DNA of 64,000 nt. Origin: Candidatus Gastranaerophilales bacterium. Lineage in GTDB: Bacteria; Cyanobacteriota; Vampirovibrionia; Gastranaerophilales; Gastranaerophilaceae. Position numbers and translations under genes: made by a program. The stretch covers positions 1 to 64,000 of the forward strand of contig CALUUH010000004.1 in NCBI GenBank assembly GCA_944323875.1, in the 5' to 3' direction. Of this stretch, positions 35,931 through 44,495 are shown piece after piece. Each line of letters begins with the position of its first letter. Position 1 is the first letter of the stretch. The notes beneath the pieces are model-generated. The model was not told the DNA's origin and made no database searches. It saw only the letters and a list, made by a program, of their open reading frames with translations.

Positions 35931-37214
35931 ATATTCTATAGAACGCAACGACATTTTTTCAGCCTTTAACTTCTTATTCTTGCGCTCCTTCTTTGCTAAT
36001 TCGACAGGCTCGAGAATCCCCCAGTTAGAATTTATAGGCTGAAAATTGTTGTGTGCGCTGTCACTTATATAATTCGTTAATGCTCCGAGCACAGTTATTT
36101 TGGGCAAAACAACCAATTCTTTATTATTGATTAATCTTGCCATATTAATACCTGCGAGCATGCCTGACGCAATTGATTCTGTATAACCTTCCGTACCGGT
36201 AATCTGACCTGCAAAGAAAATATCCGGTCGTTTCCTGCTTTGTAAAGAAGCGTTTAAAAGCTGAGGTGAATTTATAAATGTATTCCTGTGCATTACACCG
36301 TATCTGACTATATTTACGTTTTCAAGCCCCGGTATTGCCTGCAACAATTCTTTCTGGCTTCCCCACTTGAGATTTGTTTGAAATCCCACGAGGTTATATA
36401 GGGTTTTCGCGGAATTATCCTGTCTTAACTGGACAACCGCGTAATTTTCAACCCCTGTCCTTTTATCAATCAGACCGACTGGTTTCATAGGCCCGAAACG
36501 CAATGTATCAACCCCTCTTGAGGCTAAAACCTCTATTGGCAGACAGCTTTCAAAGAATTTAGCATCTTTTTCAAATTCTTTTAATTCTATCTTAGGGGCA
36601 TTAATTAATATATTATAAAAGTTTTCGTATTCTTCCTTGTTCATCGGGCAGTTTATATAAGAAGCTTCACCTTTATCATAACGGCTTGCATAAAACGCTT
36701 TTTCGAAATTTATGCTGTCTTTTTCAACGATTGGGGCAATTGCATCAAAAAAGTGAAGGTGCTCACTTTGCGTAAACTCCTTTATCGCTTCCGCAAACCT
36801 GTCACTTGTAAGCGGGCCGGTTGCAATGATAACATTTCCGTCAGGAATTTCTGTTATTTCTTCACGGATTACTGTGATATGCGGATTTTGCGCAATTTTT
36901 TCTGTAACGATCTCTGAAAAACGTTCCCTGTCAATCGCAAGGGCATTGCCGGCAGGTACTGCGCATTCGTAAGCTATTTTTATAAGTTCACCGCCCAGAA
37001 GCTCCATTTCTTTTTTTAATAAGCCGGAGGCATTTGTTGTATCAAAAGACCCGAGACTGTTTGAACAGACAAATTCTGCAAACTTATCGGTTTTGTGCGC
37101 ACCTGTTGTTTTTACCGGGCGCATTTCATATAATTCGACATCTATATCTCTTTTGGCAAGCTGTAGAGCCGCTTCTGAGCCGGCAAGTCCGGCACCTAAA
37201 ACTTTTACTTTCAT
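35904..37214 (-). CDS. trmFO: Folate/FAD-dependent tRNA m5U54 methyltransferase TrmFO
   Basis: Methylates U54 in the T loop of tRNA using 5,10-methylene-THF and FADH2. 436 aa from the ATG at 37214 (VKVLGAGLAGSEAALQLA, FAD dinucleotide loop); the frame runs on 12 codons upstream without support. CSNSLGS near 60, TGPLTSD near 144 and ITGTEGYTESIASG near 345 are typical. It depends on the folate pool supplied by folD in the same window. Confidence 0.96.
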   Translation of the reverse strand: MKVKVLGAGLAGSEAALQLAKRDIDVELYEMRPVKTTGAHKTDKFAEFVCSNSLGSFDTTNASGLLKKEMELLGGELIKIAYECAVPAGNALAIDRERFSEIVTEKIAQNPHITVIREEITEIPDGNVIIATGPLTSDRFAEAIKEFTQSEHLHFFDAIAPIVEKDSINFEKAFYASRYDKGEASYINCPMNKEEYENFYNILINAPKIELKEFEKDAKFFESCLPIEVLASRGVDTLRFGPMKPVGLIDKRTGVENYAVVQLRQDNSAKTLYNLVGFQTNLKWGSQKELLQAIPGLENVNIVRYGVMHRNTFINSPQLLNASLQSRKRPDIFFAGQITGTEGYTESIASGMLAGINMARLINNKELVVLPKITVLGALTNYISDSAHNNFQPINSNWGILEPVELAKKERKNKKLKAEKMSLRSIEYLKNFEHVI

Positions 37215-37501
37215 ACGTTTTAGTTTAGCAAATACAAAAAAACAAGTCAATTTCTGCTAAAAATCAACAGATTTTTTAACTAAAAATACAACTTTATTAA
37301 GAAATATTTCATTTGTTGTTATATTTGTAGTAAAAGACTTGAAAAATATTTTCAGATTAAGTATGATTAATACACTTGTTTTCTATTTGTTTGTAAATGT
37401 TTTGCAACATGACCGATATAAATAGGCAATAAGCAGACCCCAAAGGTTTTATATATAACATAATAGTGTAATATAGTTAGTGGCAAAGTTAAAGTAGGGA
37501 T

Positions 37502-39640
37502 ATGGCAGTAAAAGCAATAAATCAATCGCTAAGAATAAACAGCGAATACAATACTCAGAAACAAAACAGTAATGCAAATAAACATTACACCCCGTCATTT
37601 CAGGGATTTGGAAACCCGATTACAGTAGTAATGGATGCAATAGATCGCGGCGGTTTTGCGGCCTCATTTATTGCGCAAGACGGTATCGGCATGGTTGCAC
37701 CAAGAATTTGGGAAGGGCTTAACCGTAACCGTAAACGCGAAAAAGATCCTGTAACCGGTGAAGAAACCGGTAAAAAAACAGGCCCTCTGAACTGGGAATT
37801 TGCAAGACGTGAAGGTATTCGTGAGGTATTGAGCGGCCCGAGTGCTTTTATTATACCTGCGCTTATGCTTACCGGTATTAAAAAATGGTCCGGTAAAGCA
37901 AACAATGTCCACGTTGACCATATTAATGCTTTGGGTAAAAGTTTTTCTGATTTTGCAGAAACCAATGCTGAATTATTAACCGACACAGCCAAAGCAAAAG
38001 AAAAATTCTACGAAAAAGTATTTAATAATGTATTGAGAACATCACTTGATAACAAACTTACTGGTGATGAACTTACTCAAACAGCAAAAGAATTTACGCA
38101 AGAATATATTAAAATAGAAAATGCCCCTTCAAAAGGTCATTGGAAAACATTTATCGGAAAAGCAGTACCTGGCTCTGCAGAAGATTTACAGGGCGATCTG
38201 GCTGAACGTTATATGAATTTGCGTAAGAAACTGTTACCGTCATCTATCAACGAAATGGATGCAGGTATTATGGTTGAAGGTACTGATAAAAAAGTTAATA
38301 CAAACTTTAGCAAGGTATTATCAAGTTTAAGTGATTATTCTGACGATGTACTTAAAAATTCTAAAAAGTATATTGAAAACCATGGTACAGAAAATCTGCA
38401 ACAATTCCTTAAAAACTTTAATAATCGCCGTATAGGTACAAGGGTTGCATCTATCGCATCTATGTTTGCGGCTGTTGTAGCTTTCTATACCGTTATTCCG
38501 AAACTGTACAACTTAGGTTTGAAACATGACCCCGGTTTAGCCGGATTAGAAGATGACGCGGCACAGCATGCTCCTGCAGCTAATACTGAAAAAGTTGAAG
38601 TAAAACCTGAAAAAACAGTTGAAAATAACACCTCAACAGAAGTACCAGCAGACAAGGCTGAAAAAACTGATAAAACTGATAAACCGGCCGGCAATACAGA
38701 TCCTGTAGCATTTACCGGCGCATTCCAAACAGCAAGCCGAAAACTCGGTGAAGTCATCAATGACAGTGATGCAGTTAAAAAAGTGGTTAATAAATTTGAA
38801 TTTAACGGCCCTTCAATGTCAGTGCCGGCAATGTTAACATTGCTGTTCGGTTTCTGTCTGCCGCCTCGTTATCAAAATGCAAAGAGCGACAAAGAACGTA
38901 AAGAAATTCTTGTACGTGACATTTCAAGTTTCTCCGCAATTTTGTTCGGTGCAAATGCATTGTCCCGTCTGACTTCTGATGCTTTTGGCAAAACCTTCGG
39001 GCTCGTTCTCAATGTTAAGCCGCAAGACCATAACAAATCAATATTCCATCAAGTTAAGAATTACTTAACTCCGGGTAAAGGTATAGATGTTCTTAAAGGT
39101 GCTCAAATCGACTCTAAATACAGCAACCTTGAAGGTTACAAAGACAGAATTGTCGGATTTGTTGACTTCTTAGAAGATAACGGCGGCAACGCTAAAAAAG
39201 TATTCAATATGGATAAAGGCTTACGCGCGGAAGTTGAAACAATTCTCGGCAAACCTTTAAAAGAAGTTTCTATTGATGATCTGAAAAAAGCATTGAAAGC
39301 AGCAGATGACGAATTGCTTAAAGGTTCAGAGTCCGCAATGGCAAAAGCTATGAAGAATATTTATTCTAAATTCGGGCCTAAAAACAAATTTATAAATATA
39401 GCAAAAACATGTAACAGCACATTTGGCTTCCTGTCAACATTAGTACTTGTACCGGCATTTATGATAGGCGTTGCAAGATACTGTGAAAACATGACTAAAA
39501 AACGTGTAGCGGAAGAGAAAGCGGCAAAAGCTGCTGAGGCGGCTAAAAATGCACCGATGATGCACTTAAAAAATATGTTGACAAATGTTATGCCGTCACA
39601 AAAACCGTCAATGACAGGATTTTTGAAACAGAATGCATAA
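37502..39640 (+). CDS. Large lineage-specific FxG membrane protein
   Basis: 712 aa. A polar N-terminus ends in YTPSFQGFGNP (about 29-39). A conserved-looking block follows (DAIDRGGFAASFIAQDGIGM, REGIREVLSGPSAFIIPALM), then hydrophobic segments near 110-125, 320-340, 445-460 and 650-670. A Lys/Glu/Thr/Asp-rich linker (about 360-400) carries an internal AFTGAF. No enzyme motif. Same architectural type as the 18875 and 61683 genes. Membrane association inferred from the hydrophobic segments. Confidence 0.78.
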   Translation: MAVKAINQSLRINSEYNTQKQNSNANKHYTPSFQGFGNPITVVMDAIDRGGFAASFIAQDGIGMVAPRIWEGLNRNRKREKDPVTGEETGKKTGPLNWEFARREGIREVLSGPSAFIIPALMLTGIKKWSGKANNVHVDHINALGKSFSDFAETNAELLTDTAKAKEKFYEKVFNNVLRTSLDNKLTGDELTQTAKEFTQEYIKIENAPSKGHWKTFIGKAVPGSAEDLQGDLAERYMNLRKKLLPSSINEMDAGIMVEGTDKKVNTNFSKVLSSLSDYSDDVLKNSKKYIENHGTENLQQFLKNFNNRRIGTRVASIASMFAAVVAFYTVIPKLYNLGLKHDPGLAGLEDDAAQHAPAANTEKVEVKPEKTVENNTSTEVPADKAEKTDKTDKPAGNTDPVAFTGAFQTASRKLGEVINDSDAVKKVVNKFEFNGPSMSVPAMLTLLFGFCLPPRYQNAKSDKERKEILVRDISSFSAILFGANALSRLTSDAFGKTFGLVLNVKPQDHNKSIFHQVKNYLTPGKGIDVLKGAQIDSKYSNLEGYKDRIVGFVDFLEDNGGNAKKVFNMDKGLRAEVETILGKPLKEVSIDDLKKALKAADDELLKGSESAMAKAMKNIYSKFGPKNKFINIAKTCNSTFGFLSTLVLVPAFMIGVARYCENMTKKRVAEEKAAKAAEAAKNAPMMHLKNMLTNVMPSQKPSMTGFLKQNA

Positions 39641-39660
39641 AAATGGTATATCCGAAAAAA

Positions 39661-39690
39661 TAAATGGCAGACTTTAGTCTGTCATTTATT
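39661..39690 (+). terminator. Terminator of the 712-aa gene
   Basis: AAATGGCAGAC / GTCTGTCATTT stem with a short TTTA loop, then ATTTTG. Ends transcription 25 bp past the stop. Confidence 0.85.
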
Positions 39691-39843
39691 TTGTTTGAAT
39701 GATAGGTAGCGGCCGGCAAAAAATTATAAAAGCGGCAATGGTTTATATAAAAATTAAAAAATAAATAAACAGAAATATTTTAAATCTATTCTTATTATTA
39801 CTGTTTATAATATAAATGTATATAGATGTGAAAGGAGAGATTT

Positions 39844-40017
39844 ATGAATAATTTAACAGATAAAGAGAGTGAAGTATTAAATTATTTAACAAAGAGGTAC
39901 ACAGAAAAACAAATTGCGGAGGTTATGTACGTAAGCAGACATACCGTGAAAACACATCATAAAAATATTGTAAGGAAACTAAGCGTTGCTGAACAGCTGC
40001 TGCCAAGAAGGCAATAG
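39844..40017 (+). CDS. Solo LuxR/GerE helix-turn-helix, probably frameshifted at the end
   Basis: 57 aa with a strong AAAGGAGAG site. LTDKESEVLNYLTKRYTEKQIAE, then VSRHTVKTHHKNIVRKLSV is a complete GerE-type helix-turn-helix without any receiver or ligand domain. After KLSVAE the frame gives QLLPRRQ and stops. In a different frame the DNA reads AAAKKAIGSKKYAKTLSAFNR to a stop at 40061, and AAxKAI is the expected last helix, so one indel near 39996 may have truncated it. It may bind DNA alone, as short LuxR proteins do. Confidence 0.65.
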   Translation: MNNLTDKESEVLNYLTKRYTEKQIAEVMYVSRHTVKTHHKNIVRKLSVAEQLLPRRQ

Positions 40018-40029
40018 GTAGTAAAAAAT

Positions 40030-40130
40030 ACGCTAAGACATTGAGTGCATTTAACAGGTAACTAAGTGATCATGTGACTTAGTCACAATTACAGTACCTT
40101 AACGACTTTTGTAACAATAGTTCCCTATTC
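40030..40130. repeat. Degenerate octamer array with inverted arm
   Basis: Contains ACTAAGTGA (40061-40069) and TGACTTAGTCAC (40075-40086), which are partly self-complementary, then TACCTTAACGAC and the flank TTTTGTAACAATAG. The same flank follows the octamer array in mosaic A (10603-10615, TTTTTGTAACAACAG). Confidence 0.55.
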
Positions 40131-40140
40131 CTTTTCTGTC

Positions 40141-40169
40141 AAAAAAAAGAGCCCCCAAAAAGAGGGCTC
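40141..40169 (-). terminator. Terminator of the prepilin gene at 40202
   Basis: GAGCCC / GGGCTC with a 9-nt loop, followed on the minus strand by eight Ts. Confidence 0.9.
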
Positions 40170-40201
40170 AAGTAATCGTTTTGGTTTCACGTCTTTGTTT
40201 A

Positions 40202-40993
40202 TTATTCACCGTCAGAACCGCCGCCTTGTTGTTGGGCGCTATTATCATCTTTTGTCATATTTTCAGAGCCATATAATACGGCACGAGCTGATGCCGATGC
40301 AGGTGCTACAGTTTGATCATATAATCTTACCGGGAAGATATCATTGATTGTAACTTTATCAGTACATTCATATTGTGTTATGGTATCAGCTTCTTCCTCT
40401 TCTCCTACATCTGTAGAAGTTCCTGAATCAACTGTACATGTTACGGTTTTGTTAGGCCCTTTTATACCATTTGCATCAATAAAACCAAAGCAAGGAGCTT
40501 CTTCTGTACAAGAATTTTGTGTAGGATCAAAAGCAAACATTATACCATCGTTAAATTGAAACACATGGTAAGTGCTTATATCTATAGAATCTGACATTTT
40601 GGTAGCAGCATCTGAATCAAAATCTTTGGTATCGAATGTTACCGTGTAATCTGCAAGTTGTCCGTCGCTATCACCTACGCCAATATATGGCCCCGCCAAA
40701 ATTGCCATTCTATCTGACAATAATTTGTTAAGAGTTGATTTATTTGTATCTGATGAATCATAAGCAACTGTACCAGCAAAATCATAATCATCAAGAGCGA
40801 TATTCATAACTACAGCTTGTGATAAAACTGATAATGCCTTTTTGTAAGCTGTTTTAAATTGTGCGCCATTTGTGTTGTTAATCAATGTCGGCATTGTCAT
40901 TGCCGCAACTACCCCGATAATTGTCAAAGTAATCAATACTTCTGCAAGTGTGAATGCGTTTGAAAATGGGTTGTGTTTTGTAATTAGTTTCAT
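40202..40993 (-). CDS. Type IV prepilin-like protein (AFTLAEVLITL)
   Basis: 263 aa from the ATG at 40993 (GGAGG 5 nt upstream). The short basic leader MKLITKHNPFSNA precedes FTLAEVLITLTIIGVVAAM, the class III prepilin motif with Glu5. Cleavage would follow Ala rather than the usual Gly. The globular part contains NSCTEEAPCFGFIDANGIKGPNK, similar to the pilin at 58939. The end is Gln/Gly/Ser-rich. Probably a (minor) pilin or pseudopilin in the cell envelope. Its promoter overlaps repeats that the divergent XRE protein could bind. Confidence 0.88.
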   Translation of the reverse strand: MKLITKHNPFSNAFTLAEVLITLTIIGVVAAMTMPTLINNTNGAQFKTAYKKALSVLSQAVVMNIALDDYDFAGTVAYDSSDTNKSTLNKLLSDRMAILAGPYIGVGDSDGQLADYTVTFDTKDFDSDAATKMSDSIDISTYHVFQFNDGIMFAFDPTQNSCTEEAPCFGFIDANGIKGPNKTVTCTVDSGTSTDVGEEEEADTITQYECTDKVTINDIFPVRLYDQTVAPASASARAVLYGSENMTKDDNSAQQQGGGSDGE

Positions 40994-41022
40994 GTATACC
41001 TCCAAATTTCTATTACATTATC

Positions 41023-41071
41023 AGTATAACATATGTATATCAATTTGTCAAGTTTTTTGATATGTATATCA
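41023..41071 (-). promoter_or_regulatory. Prepilin promoter with two operator-like repeats
   Basis: On the minus strand TTGACA (41051-41046), 17 nt, TATACT (41028-41023) is nearly perfect. The 12-mer ATATGTATATCA occurs twice in the same orientation, at 41031-41042 inside the spacer and at 41060-41071 just upstream of -35. This is the classic layout for repression by the divergent XRE regulator. Confidence 0.7.
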
Positions 41072-41120
41072 TTAAATCCGGTCAATCCGGCTTATATACT
41101 GATAAAAAAGGGGATTTACT

Positions 41121-41438
41121 TTGGATAAAAAAATGTTAGGGAAACAGCTTAAACAGCTACGAATTGATAGAGGATTTTCACAGGAAAAATTGTCCGAAAT
41201 GGTTGATATTTCGCCGCGTCAGATGTGTGTCATAGAGAACGGAAACTCACTTCCTTCACTTGATACATTTATCAAGATTGCGCAAACTTTACATTTCGAC
41301 ATAAATGAGTTTTTTGACATCAGCGCAGAGCCGGTAGAAAAGCTTCGTACGGACATAATAAAACTTGTTCAGACCGCTGACCGGAAAAATCTCTCCCTGA
41401 TAAAAGACCTCCTCCTCGCCGTTGAAAGAAATATCTAA
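41121..41438 (+). CDS. XRE-family regulator divergent from a prepilin gene
   Basis: 105 aa from TTG, 7 nt after AAAAGGGGA; an ATG 12 nt further in is the alternative. Helix-turn-helix at about 8-62 (QLKQLRIDRGFSQEKLSEMV, SPRQMCVIENGNSLP). The helical tail (DISAEPVEKLRTDIIKLV) is related to that of the 35622 regulator. The shared intergenic region contains operator-like repeats over the prepilin promoter, so pilin control and autoregulation are likely. Confidence 0.88.
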   Translation: MDKKMLGKQLKQLRIDRGFSQEKLSEMVDISPRQMCVIENGNSLPSLDTFIKIAQTLHFDINEFFDISAEPVEKLRTDIIKLVQTADRKNLSLIKDLLLAVERNI

Positions 41439-41570
41439 ATGAAGAAATAAAACAGAAACTTAAAAAAATTTGTTGTTTTCCTAATAATGAATATCTAACC
41501 AATTTTTAGTATTTTTATTCCAGATTATTATTTGGTTTGTTCTATACTCAAATATATTTGTATTTGGCAC

Positions 41571-41690
41571 ATTTCTTTCTCTTTTGGTTGCGAGGCAAAA
41601 GAGAAAGAAACGCGCCGCCAAAGAAAGAGAAAACACGCGTTTGTAATGAACGAGTCAGCAGGGGACACCCCCGCACCCCCGAAAGTCTTA
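41571..41690. repeat. Long palindromic element downstream of ruvA
   Basis: A perfect 15-bp stem (41572-41586 with 41596-41610: TTTCTTTCTCTTTTG / CAAAAGAGAAAGAAA) around a 9-nt loop, followed by a second CGCG...CGCG-bounded purine-rich segment and a C-rich run. It is GC-skewed relative to its surroundings and resembles dispersed palindromic repeats. The reading frame over it is not a gene. Confidence 0.7.
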
Positions 41691-41729
41691 CTTTTACCCT
41701 TTTAAAATTCTATAAATTTTTACTGCCAC

Positions 41730-42353
41730 TTACACCGCTGACAGCACTTTCAGGGCTTCTTTCAGAATTTCTTCTGCCGATGCATTTTCCTTCAACAAAG
41801 GTGCGGATTTTGCTATTGCATTTTTTATTTCCTCGCGCTCGTAACCCAGTGATGTCAAGACCATTTGTGCATCTTCAACCGCCTGTGTATCCTGTTTTGC
41901 GCTCAGACCTGACACTTTTACAGGTTCGTTCGTCTGATAATTCATCAGTTTATCTTTTAATTCCAGAATAATTTTTTGCGCAAGTTTCGGCCCTACACCT
42001 TTAGCGCGCGTCAATTCTTTATAATTCCCCTCGATAACAAATCCGATAAGTTCAGAGGATTGAAATTCATCAAGCAATGTCAGCGCCATTTTGCTTCCCA
42101 CACCTGATACGGATATCAAAATATTGAATATATCTCTCTCCTCACGGTGCAAAAAACCGCAAAGTGACATCTTGTCCTCGCGATGCAGCAATACCGTATA
42201 AACTTTGCCCTCGACATTGAGTTCTTTTATCTGTGAATAATCACGTCCGGTAACTTCCAGAAGGTAGCCGATACCGCCTGTTTCCACCGTCAGGTAAGTC
42301 CCTTTGCTTGAATTGGTCTTATTTGTAATTATCCCTTTTATATAATCAAACAT
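41730..42353 (-). CDS. ruvA: Holliday junction branch migration subunit RuvA
   Basis: 207 aa. Tetrameric clamp that binds four-way junctions and loads RuvB. The N-terminal OB domain starts MFDYIKGIITN; helix-hairpin-helix motifs lie at about 71-90 (ILISVSGVGSKMALTLLDEF) and 106-125 (LTRAKGVGPKLAQKIILELK). The C-terminal RuvB-contact domain (EDAQMVLTSLGYEREEIKNAI) is present. It begins 1 bp after dnaA; ruvB and ruvC are not here. Confidence 0.96.
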   Translation of the reverse strand: MFDYIKGIITNKTNSSKGTYLTVETGGIGYLLEVTGRDYSQIKELNVEGKVYTVLLHREDKMSLCGFLHREERDIFNILISVSGVGSKMALTLLDEFQSSELIGFVIEGNYKELTRAKGVGPKLAQKIILELKDKLMNYQTNEPVKVSGLSAKQDTQAVEDAQMVLTSLGYEREEIKNAIAKSAPLLKENASAEEILKEALKVLSAV

Positions 42354-42354
42354 A

Positions 42355-43737
42355 TTAGTCCCGTAAACTTTCTTTTATCTCTGCAACAGCATGTTCTAAT
42401 TCTCTGTTTAAACGCAAATCCTCGCGGATTTTCTCGTAGGAATAAAGCATTGTGGTATGTTTTTTGTTCAGATATTCTGCAATGCTTTCAAAACTTTTCT
42501 GAGTGAGTTCACGTGCAAGATAAACCGCAACATGTCTTGCGCTTGATACACGCTGGTTTCTTGATGTGCTCTTAAAGTCTTTTATCGAAACGCCGTAATA
42601 ATCGCTCACCGCCTTAATAACTTTTTCTATTGTCAACTGGGATTTATGCGCATCGCAATTCAAAACTTTTCTGGCAAATTCCAGCGTTAAATCCGTTTTT
42701 TCTATATCTGCGTATGCACTGACTTTATTAAATGCGCCTTCCAGTTCTCTTACGTTATTTACAAAATTATTTGCAATGTATTCAAAAACCGCAAAATCCA
42801 CCTTCATATTAATCTGTTCGGCAAGGTTTTTCAGAATTGCAACACGGGTTTCGAAATCCGGCGGCGTAATATCCACGACAAGCCCCATTTCAAAACGTGT
42901 ACGCAGTCTGTCCGGAAGGGTCGGAATATCTTTCGGCAGCCGGTCTGAGGTTATTACTATTTGTTTATTATTGTTATAGAGGCTGTCAAACGTGTGAAAT
43001 ATTTCTTCCATTGTCGCGGTCTTGGATTCAAGAAACTGAATATCGTCAATCAATAGCACATCAACATTTCTGTATTTCTGGCGAAATTTATCCATTCTTG
43101 AAACCCTGTCATTACATTGCAGGTTTTTGATAATCTCGTTAAAATATTCTTCGGTTTTTATGTATTTAACCCGTAATTTCGGTTTATTAAAAATAATATA
43201 ATGTCCTATTGCCTGCATAAGGTGGGTTTTACCAAGCCCTGATGCTCCGTAAATAAACAGCGGATTATACTTTTTAGCAGGGTTTTGCGCGACTGTATAT
43301 GCCGCTGCATGGGCAAAACGGCTGTTTTCGCCCACAACATAATTTTCAAATTTATATTTCAAATTCAAATTAGAAGAGGACTGCATCTGGGCTAAATTTT
43401 CCAGCGCACGGTTTTCAGAAACCTTATCGATTTTTGGCCGCAGGCTCTCTTTTTTCATCTCTTTTTTGTATTTTTCCGCCAGATCCGCATCATAAGTAAT
43501 CGTAAAATCCACGCGGCGGCCGAGAACTTTTTCAAGCGCATCGCAAATCTGTGAATAGTAACTCTGACGTACAATCTGTGTTGCCATCTGGTGAACAGTT
43601 AAAATATTGAAAACATCATTATCAAACCCGACGGCTTCCATTGCCTCAACCCAGGAATAGTAAGCATGTGCGGGTATTGTTTCTCTTAATATAGTTTTTA
43701 CTTCGCTCCAGATGCGTTTAACTTCCGTTATATCCAT
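42355..43737 (-). CDS. dnaA: Chromosomal replication initiator DnaA
   Basis: 460 aa. AAA+ initiator. N-terminal domain (IWSEVKTILRETIPAHAYYSW), Walker A GASGLGKT near 165, Walker B VDVLLIDDIQFLESK near 226, and the C-terminal DNA-binding helix-turn-helix with SSARHVAVYLARELT near 395-410. Unusually it is not next to dnaN or recF, but sits inside trmH-dnaA-ruvA. I found no cluster of DnaA boxes in the flanks, so the origin is probably elsewhere, as in many cyanobacteria-related genomes. Confidence 0.97.
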   Translation of the reverse strand: MDITEVKRIWSEVKTILRETIPAHAYYSWVEAMEAVGFDNDVFNILTVHQMATQIVRQSYYSQICDALEKVLGRRVDFTITYDADLAEKYKKEMKKESLRPKIDKVSENRALENLAQMQSSSNLNLKYKFENYVVGENSRFAHAAAYTVAQNPAKKYNPLFIYGASGLGKTHLMQAIGHYIIFNKPKLRVKYIKTEEYFNEIIKNLQCNDRVSRMDKFRQKYRNVDVLLIDDIQFLESKTATMEEIFHTFDSLYNNNKQIVITSDRLPKDIPTLPDRLRTRFEMGLVVDITPPDFETRVAILKNLAEQINMKVDFAVFEYIANNFVNNVRELEGAFNKVSAYADIEKTDLTLEFARKVLNCDAHKSQLTIEKVIKAVSDYYGVSIKDFKSTSRNQRVSSARHVAVYLARELTQKSFESIAEYLNKKHTTMLYSYEKIREDLRLNRELEHAVAEIKESLRD

Positions 43738-43745
43738 ATAAGCAA

Positions 43746-44495
43746 TTATACAATAAAAATTTTATACAACACAACAGCACAGGAAACACTTAAATTCAAT
43801 GATTCGACATCAGGCGACATTTCAATCTTAACCTCATCAGTCGAAAAATCAATCAGTTCCGGACTAAGCCCGTCAGCCTCGCTGCCAAACATTACAACCA
43901 CCGGAAAATCCGTTTCAAAATCCTTTAACAACTTCTTAGCTCTCGGCAATGTCGCAATTCGTTTATAAGATTTAAAAACATCTTTCAATTGCACAAAATC
44001 CGTAATATGAACAACCGGAAGCTTCCACAAATTACCTACAGACGAGCGCACGCACTTCGGGTTATAGATGTCAACGCATTCACCGTACAGAACAATCGCA
44101 TCCGCTCCAAAAGCTGCTGCGGTACGCAAAATCGTTCCTAAATTTCCCAAATCGCGGATATTTTCCAGCAAAACAACTTTCTGCGCGCCTTCTATATCTT
44201 TTATTCCGTAATGCCGCTGAAACGCAATTCCAACCGCCTCCGGCGCTGTATCCGTCGTAGAAATTTTTTTCAGCACCGCTTCATTTGTCAGAATAATTTT
44301 ATCTTTCAAAAATCCGTAATTACCGGCTTTTTCTTTCAACACAAAAACCGTTTCTATATCAATCCCTGCGCGGAAAGCTTCATCTATCGCCTTAAACCCT
44401 TCCAGCAGAAATTTCCCTGTGTTATCGCGATATTTACGCTGCTGCAATTTTGCTGTTTCTTTCACCAGATTATTATTAACCGCGGTAATTTCCAT
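43746..44495 (-). CDS. SpoU/TrmH-family RNA 2'-O-methyltransferase
   Basis: 249 aa. N-terminal substrate-binding domain (KYRDNTGKFLLEGFKAIDEA) and SPOUT catalytic domain with ENIRDLGNLGTILRTAAAFGADA (motif 1, about 110-132), MFGSEADGLSPELI and SLNLSVSCAVVLY (knot, about 231-243). It is a ribose methyltransferase for rRNA or tRNA; target nucleotide not readable. It overlaps pepP upstream by one base and precedes dnaA by 8 bp, so it is part of the same operon. Confidence 0.93.
   Translation of the reverse strand: MEITAVNNNLVKETAKLQQRKYRDNTGKFLLEGFKAIDEAFRAGIDIETVFVLKEKAGNYGFLKDKIILTNEAVLKKISTTDTAPEAVGIAFQRHYGIKDIEGAQKVVLLENIRDLGNLGTILRTAAAFGADAIVLYGECVDIYNPKCVRSSVGNLWKLPVVHITDFVQLKDVFKSYKRIATLPRAKKLLKDFETDFPVVVMFGSEADGLSPELIDFSTDEVKIEMSPDVESLNLSVSCAVVLYKIFIV

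Noticed and set aside
41537-41971. 144-codon plus-strand frame
   Set aside because: Half lies over a palindromic repeat and half antisense to ruvA, which is certain.
42300-43800. oriC next to dnaA
   Set aside because: No dnaN, no box cluster, no AT-rich unwinding region beyond background.
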